NCBI RefSeq assembly: GCF_015706575.1
Contig: NW_024037074.1
Coordinates: forward strand, 24,727,334-24,791,333
Reading direction: 5' to 3'
Length of the DNA: 64,000 bases
From: Patiria miniata
Taxonomy: Eukaryota > Echinodermata > Asteroidea > Valvatida > Asterinidae
Positions 57,601 to 64,000 of this stretch are shown piece by piece. The translations under genes and the position numbers were made by a program. Numbering within the stretch: position 1 is the stretch's first letter; each line of letters begins with the position of its first letter. The notes under the pieces were generated by a model. It did no database searches, was not told where the DNA came from, and worked only from the letters and a program-made list of their open reading frames with translations.

Positions 57601-60600
57601 GCCAGGAGAATGTTAATGCCAGTCACAAATGTACATCTTTCAAAATAACACATACACATACAAAGAAAGACTTCATTTCCAGCCAGACGCGATGCTATTT
57701 TCTTACTCTTTTCATGCTGCGCGCACTCAATTTCGACTTGTTGTCATACAATAAAGCTCCCAAAATATAAGAACTTTCAGTTGCATCATTTCAGACATTT
57801 GGCGCAAGTGTTCCAAGTGGCTAGATCGCGGCCTTCGGAAATCAATTCTTTGACTTCAACACAGAGACAAGGGCCCACATTACATCTAACAAAACAACAC
57901 GGTTGTCCTGCCCCCAGATCTGAAAAGAGGACAGTGATCCAACTTTTCAGACCTGAGTTCAAGAGGGGGTACAATTTACAAGTACTTAACTTTTCAATCG
58001 ACGAAAGCTGCCCGGCGTCTTCTTCTGCACCAGAGACCTTCATCTTCTTCTTCATGGACCTGCACAGGACACACGGACAAAAAGACAAAAAAAGACTGCA
58101 AAAAATCGCAGCCAGGAGAATGTTAATGCCAGTCACAAATGTACATCTTTCAAAAAAACACATACACATACAAAGAAAGACTTCATTTCCAGCCAGACGC
58201 GATGCTATTTTCTTACTCTTTTCATGCTGCGCGCACTCAATTTCGACTTGTTGTCATACAATAAAGCTCCCAAAATATAAGAACTTTCAGTTGCATAATT
58301 TCAGACATTTGGCGCAAGTGTTCCAAGTGGCTAGATCGCGGCCTTCGGAAATCAATTCTTTGACTTCAACACAGAGACAAGGGCCCACATTACATCTAAC
58401 AAAACAACACGGTTGTCCTGCCCCCAGATCTGAAAAGAGGACAGTGATCCAACTTTTCAGACCTGAGTTCAAGAGGGGGTACAATTTACAAGTACTTAAC
58501 TTTTCAATCGACGAAAGCTGCCCGGCGTCTTCTTCTGCACCAGAGACCTTCATCTTCTTCTTCATGGACCTGCACAGGACACACGGACAAAAAGACAAAA
58601 AAAGACTGCAAAAAATCGCAGCCAGGAGAATGTTAATGCCAGTCACAAATGTACATCTTTCAAAATAACACATACACATACAAAGAAAGACTTCATTTCC
58701 AGCCAGACGCGATGCTATTTTCTTACTCTTTTCATGCTGCGCGCACTCAATTTCGACTTGTTGTCATACAATAAAGCTCCCAAAATATAAGAACTTTCAG
58801 TTGCATAATTTCAGACATTTGGCGCAAGTGTTCCAAGTGGCTAGATCGCGGCCTTCGGAAATCAATTCTTTGACTTCAACACAGAGACAAGGGCCCACAT
58901 TACATCTAACAAAACAACACGGTTGTCCTGCCCCCAGATCTGAAAAGAGGACAGTGATCCAACTTTTCAGACCTGAGTTCAAGAGGGGGTACAATTTACA
59001 AGTACTTAACTTTTCAATCGACGAAAGCTGCCCGGCGTCTTCTTCTGCACCAGAGACCTTCATCTTCTTCTTCATGGACCTGCACAGGACACACGGACAA
59101 AAAGACAAAAAAAGACTGCAAAAAATCGCAGCCAGGAGAATGTTAATGCCAGTCACAAATGTACATCTTTCAAAATAACACATACACATACAAAGAAAGA
59201 CTTCATTTCCAGCCAGACGCGATGCTATTTTCTTACTCTTTTCATGCTGCGCGCACTCAATTTCGACTTGTTGTCATACAATAAAGCTCCCAAAATATAA
59301 GAACTTTCAGTTGCATAATTTCAGACATTTGGCGCAAGTGTTCCAAGTGGCTAGATCGCGGCCTTCGGAAATCAATTCTTTGACTTCAACACAGAGACAA
59401 GGGCCCACATTACATCTAACAAAACAACACGGTTGTCCTGCCCCCAGATCTGAAAAGAGGACAGTGATCCAACTTTTCAGACCTGAGTTCAAGAGGGGGT
59501 ACAATTTACAAGTACTTAACTTTTCAATCGACGAAAGCTGCCCGGCGTCTTCTTCTGCACCAGAGACCTTCATCTTCTTCTTCATGGACCTGCACAGGAC
59601 ACACGGACAAAAAGACAAAAAAAGACTGCAAAAAATCGCAGCCAGGAGAATGTTAATGCCAGTCACAAATGTACATCTTTCAAAAAACACATACACATAC
59701 AAAGAAAGACTTCATTTCCAGCCAGACGCGATGCTATTTTCTTACTCTTTTCATGCTGCGCGCACTCAATTTCGACTTGTTGTACAATACAATAAGCTCC
59801 CAAAATATAAGAACTTTCAGTTGCATAATTTCAGACATTTGGCGCAAGTGTTCCAAGTGGCTAGATCGCGGGCATCGGAAATCAATTCTTTGACTTCAAC
59901 ACAGAGACAAGGGCCCACATTACATCAAACAAAACAACACGGTTGTCCTGCCCCCAGATCTGAAAAGAGGACAGTGATCCAACTTTTCAGACCTGAGTTC
60001 AAGAGGGGGTAAAATTCACAAGTACTTAACTTTTCAATCGACGAAAGCTGCCCGGCGTCTTCTTCTGCACCAGAGACCCTCATCTTCTTCTTCGTGGACC
60101 TGCACAGGACACACGGACAAAAAGACAAAAAAAGACTGCAAAAAATCGCAGCCAGGAGAATGTTAATGCCAGTCACAAATGTACATCTTTCAAAATAACA
60201 CATACACATACAAAGAAAGACTTCATTTCCAGCCAGACGCGATGCTATTTTCTTACTCTTTTCATGCTGCGCGCACTCAATTTCGACTTGTTGTCATACA
60301 ATAAAGCTCCCAAAATATAAGAACTTTCAGTTGCATAATTTCAGACATTTGGCGCAAGTGTTCCAAGTGGCTAGATCGCGGCCTTCGGAAATCAATTCTT
60401 TGACTTCAACACAGAGACAAGGGCCCACATTACATCTAACAAAACAACACGGTTGTCCTGCCCCCAGATCTGAAAAGAGGACAGTGATCCAACTTTTCAG
60501 ACCTGAGTTCAAGAGGGGGTACAATTTACAAGTACTTAACTTTTCAATCGACGAAAGCTGCCCGGCGTCTTCTTCTGCACCAGAGACCTCATCTTCTTCT

Positions 60601-63361
60601 TCATGGACCTGCACAGGACACACGGACAAAAAGACAAAAAAAGACTGCAAAAAATCGCAGCCAGGAGAATGTTAATGCCAGTCACAAATGTACATCTTTC
60701 AAAATAACACATACACATACAAAGAAAGACTTCATTTCCAGCCAGACGCGATGCTATTTTCTTACTCTTTTCATGCTGCGCGCACTCAATTTCGACTTGT
60801 TGTCATACAATAAAGCTCCCAAAATATAAGAACTTTCAGTTGCATAATTTCAGACATTTGGCGCAAGTGTTCCAAGTGGCTAGATCGCGGCCTTCGGAAA
60901 TCAATTCTTTGACTTCAACACAGAGACAAGGGCCCACATTACATCTAACAAAACAACACGGTTGTCCTGCCCCCAGATCTGAAAAGAGGACAGTGATCCA
61001 ACTTTTCAGACCTGAGTTCAAGAGGGGGTACAATTTACAAGTACTTAACTTTTCAATCGACGAAAGCTGCCCGGCGTCTTCTTCTGCACCAGAGACCTTC
61101 ATCTTCTTCTTCATGGACCTGCACAGGACACACGGACAAAAAGACAAAAAAAGACTGCAAAAAATCGCAGCCAGGAGAATGTTAATGCCAGTCACAAATG
61201 TACATCTTTCAAAATAACACATACACATACAAAGAAAGACTTCATTTCCAGCCAGACGCGATGCTATTTTCTTACTCTTTTCATGCTGCGCGCACTCAAT
61301 TTCGACTTGTTGTCATACAATAAAGCTCCCAAAATATAAGAACTTTCAGTTGCATAATTTCAGACATTTGGCGCAAGTGTTCCAAGTGGCTAGATCGCGG
61401 CCTTCGGAAATCAATTCTTTGACTTCAACACAGAGACAAGGGCCCACATTACATCTAACAAAACAACACGGTTGTCCTGCCCCCAGATCTGAAAAGAGGA
61501 CAGTGATCCAACTTTTCAGACCTGAGTTCAAGAGGGGGTAAAATTCACAAGTACTTAACTTTTCAATCGACGAAAGCTGCCCGGCGTCTTCTTCTGCACC
61601 AGAGACCTTCATCTTCTTCTTCGTGGACCTGCACAGGACACACGGACAAAAAGACAAAAAAAGACTGCAAAAAATCGCAGCCAGGAGAATGTTAATGCCA
61701 GTCACAAATGTACATCTTTCAAAATAACACATACACATACAAAGAAAGACTTCATTTCCAGCCAGACGCGATGCTATTTTCTTACTCTTTTCATGCTGCG
61801 CGCACTCAATTTCGACTTGTTGTCATACAATAAAGCTCCCAAAATATAAGAACTTTCAGTTGCATAATTTCAGACATTTGGCGCAAGTGTTCCAAGTGGC
61901 TAGATCGCGGCCTTCGGAAATCAATTCTTTGACTTCAACACAGAGACAAGGGCCCACATTACATCTAACAAAACAACACGGTTGTCCTGCCCCCAGATCT
62001 GAAAAGAGGACAGTGATCCAACTTTTCAGACCTGAGTTCAAGAGGGGGTACAATTTACAAGTACTTAACTTTTCAATCGACGAAAGCTGCCCGGCGTCTT
62101 CTTCTGCACCAGAGACCTTCATCTTCTTCTTCATGGACCTGCACAGGACACACGGACAAAAAGACAAAAAAAGACTGCAAAAAATCGCAGCCAGGAGAAT
62201 GTTAATGCCAGTCACAAATGTACATCTTTCAAAATAACACATACACATACAAAGAAAGACTTCATTTCCAGCCAGACGCGATGCTATTTTCTTACTCTTT
62301 TCATGCTGCGCGCACTCAATTTCGACTTGTTGTCGAACCAGTTGCATAATTTCAGACATTTGGCGCAAGTGTTCCAAGTGGCTAGATCGCGGCCTTCGGA
62401 AATCAATTCTTTGACTTCAACACAGAGACAAGGGCCCACATTACATCTAACAAAACAACACGGTTGTCCTGCCCCCAGATCTGAAAAGAGGACAGTGATC
62501 CAACTTTTCAGACCTGAGTTCAAGAGGGGGTACAATTTACAAGTACTTAACTTTTCAATCGACGAAAGCTGCCCGGCGTCTTCTTCTGCACCAGAGACCT
62601 TCATCTTCTTCTTCATGGACCTGCACAGGACACACGGACAAAAAGACAAAAAAAGACTGCAAAAAATCGCAGCCAGGAGAATGTTAATGCCAGTCACAAA
62701 TGTACATCTTTCAAAATAACACATACACATACAAAGAAAGACTTCATTTCCAGCCAGACGCGATGCTATTTTCTTACTCTTTTCATGCTGCGCGCACTCA
62801 ATTTCGACTTGTTGTCATACAATAAAGCTCCCAAAATATAAGAACTTTCAGTTGCATAATTTCAGACATTTGGCGCAAGTGTTCCAAGTGGCTAGATCGC
62901 GGCCTTCGGAAATCAATTCTTTGACTTCAACACAGAGACAAGGGCCCACATTACATCTAACAAAACAACACGGTTGTCCTGCCCCCAGATCTGAAAAGAG
63001 GACAGTGATCCAACTTTTCAGACCTGAGTTCAAGAGGGGGTACAATTTACAAGTACTTAACTTTTCAATCGACGAAAGCTGCCCGGCGTCTTCTTCTGCA
63101 CCAGAGACCTTCATCTTCTTCTTCATGGACCTGCACAGGACACACGGACAAAAAGACAAAAAAAGACTGCAAAAAATCGCAGCCAGGAGAATGTTAATGC
63201 CAGTCACAAATGTACATCTTTCAAAATAACACATACACATACAAAGAAAGACTTCATTTCCAGCCAGACGCGATGCTATTTTCTTACTCTTTTCATGCTG
63301 CGCGCACTCAATTTCGACTTGTTGTCATACAATAAAGCTCCCAAAATATAAGAACTTTCAG
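42687..63361 (+). repeat. Distal part of satellite II containing short (~481-bp) monomers
   Basis: Eight short units start at 42687, 43678, 46198, 48717, 50727, 52735, 54748 and 61860; none occurs left of 42687. Their junctions differ (GTGGACC, GTCGACC, TTCATCGACC, GTCGAACC). Many following units have the TAA of CAAAATAACAC replaced by an A-run, which fuses adjacent frames into ORFs of 272-336 codons. Confidence 0.85.
44159..49197 (+). repeat. Two copies of a 2519/2520-bp five-monomer higher-order repeat
   Basis: 44159-46677 and 46678-49197 each contain five monomers (four of 509-510 bp and one of 480-481 bp). They share rare variants at the same offset: GTAAAATTCAC at about 45367 and 47886, and CAAAAAACAC at about 46060 and 48580. 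The 2519-2520 bp offset is constant, which shows duplication of a multi-monomer block. Confidence 0.8.
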
Positions 63362-64000
63362 TTGCATAATTTCAGACATTTGGCGCAAGTGTTCCAAGTG
63401 GCTAGATCGCGGCCTTCGGAAATCAATTCTTTGACTTCAACACAGAGACAAGGGCCCACATTACATCTAACAAAACAACACGGTTGTCCTGCCCCCAGAT
63501 CTGAAAAGAGGACAGTGATCCAACTTTTCAGACCTGAGTTCAAGAGGGGGTACAATTTACAAGTACTTAACTTTTCAATCGACGAAAGCTGCCCGGCGTC
63601 TTCTTCTGCACCAGAGACCTTCATCTTCTTCTTCATGGACCTGCACAGGACACACGGACAAAAAGACAAAAAAAGACTGCAAAAAATCGCAGCCAGGAGA
63701 ATGTTAATGCCAGTCACAAATGTACATCTTTCAAAATAACACATACACATACAAAGAAAGACTTCATTTCCAGCCAGACGCGATGCTATTTTCTTACTCT
63801 TTTCATGCTGCGCGCACTCAATTTCGACTTGTTGTCATACAATAAAGCTCCCAAAATATAAGAACTTTCAGTTGCATAATTTCAGACATTTGGCGCAAGT
63901 GTTCCAAGTGGCTAGATCGCGGCCTTCGGAAATCAATTCTTTGACTTCAACACAGAGACAAGGGCCCACATTACATCTAACAAAACAACACGGTTGTCCT

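Larger units (their letters stand above)
24231..64000 (+). repeat. Satellite II: ~78 tandem monomers of 510/514/~481 bp
   Basis: TTGCATAATTTCAG (or CATCATT) recurs head-to-tail from 24238 to 63872 and continues past the window end. Three main length classes depend on one junction. TCATACAATACAATAAGCTCC gives 514 bp and TCATACAATAAAGCTCC gives 510 bp. A third class, with GACCAGTTGCAT replacing the ~30-bp segment before the landmark, gives about 481 bp. Copies are nearly identical, differing at a few recurrent sites. Most units are open for up to 177 codons on the plus strand and 130 on the minus strand. These frames shift with unit length, vary mostly by amino-acid-changing substitutions and match no domain known to me, so they are not annotated as genes. 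Confidence 0.97.

Noticed and set aside
24231..64000. CRISPR-like array
   Set aside because: The repeats are contiguous ~510-bp units with no unique spacers, and the genome is eukaryotic.

Overview
This window is animal repeat-rich DNA and most likely comes from heterochromatin. The signs of a metazoan are an LTR retrotransposon primed by tRNA-Leu, C2H2 zinc fingers, GT-AG splice signals, a LINE tail ending in AAAT repeats, and two long satellite arrays. The style fits an aquatic invertebrate or basal deuterostome, but the sequence alone does not name the species. There is no bacterial gene organisation.

Layout. (1) 1-7150 is mostly AT-rich non-coding DNA with small repeats: a 119-bp foldback (1668-1786), a LINE 3' tail (3591-3687), a tRNA-like sequence (4511-4595), a long palindromic foldback (about 5621-6215), a two-copy dispersed repeat (3901-3991 and 6290-6380) and a composite inverted repeat (6460-6876). 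Its one candidate host-gene piece is a minus-strand first exon (1947 down to 1875). It encodes a signal peptide and ends in a phase-1 GTAAGT donor, with an RFX-type X-box about 430 bp upstream. (2) About 7160-14621 is satellite I, head-to-tail monomers of about 323 bp that decay towards the left edge. (3) 14622-15121 is a 500-N scaffold gap. (4) 15122-15450 and 24231-64000 are satellite II, about 78 complete monomers of 510, 514 or about 481 bp running off the window end. (5) A Ty3/gypsy LTR retrotransposon (15451-24230) is inserted in satellite II.

The retrotransposon has a 1112-bp 5' LTR (TATA box, a hairpin near the likely transcription start, AATAAA), a 20-nt primer-binding site matching tRNA-Leu, gag with a coiled coil, a capsid-like region and a CCHC knuckle, pol in the order protease, reverse transcriptase, RNase H, integrase, and an extra 297-codon 3' ORF with two C2H2 zinc fingers behind a splice-acceptor-like sequence. 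Gag is broken by two frame changes and the integrase end by two more, so this copy looks inactive unless these are sequencing indels. The 3' LTR has lost its last ~625 bp together with 23 bp of the target monomer. It keeps promoter elements but no poly(A) signal, and points straight into satellite II.

The observations most worth following are the zinc-finger ORF with its own acceptor, the dense recurrence of a CTCF-core-like AGAGGGCGC motif through the element in different reading frames, the truncated LTR aimed at the satellite, the higher-order structure of both satellites, and the signal-peptide exon. The many long ORFs inside both satellites are by-products of stop-poor repeat units and are not annotated as genes.
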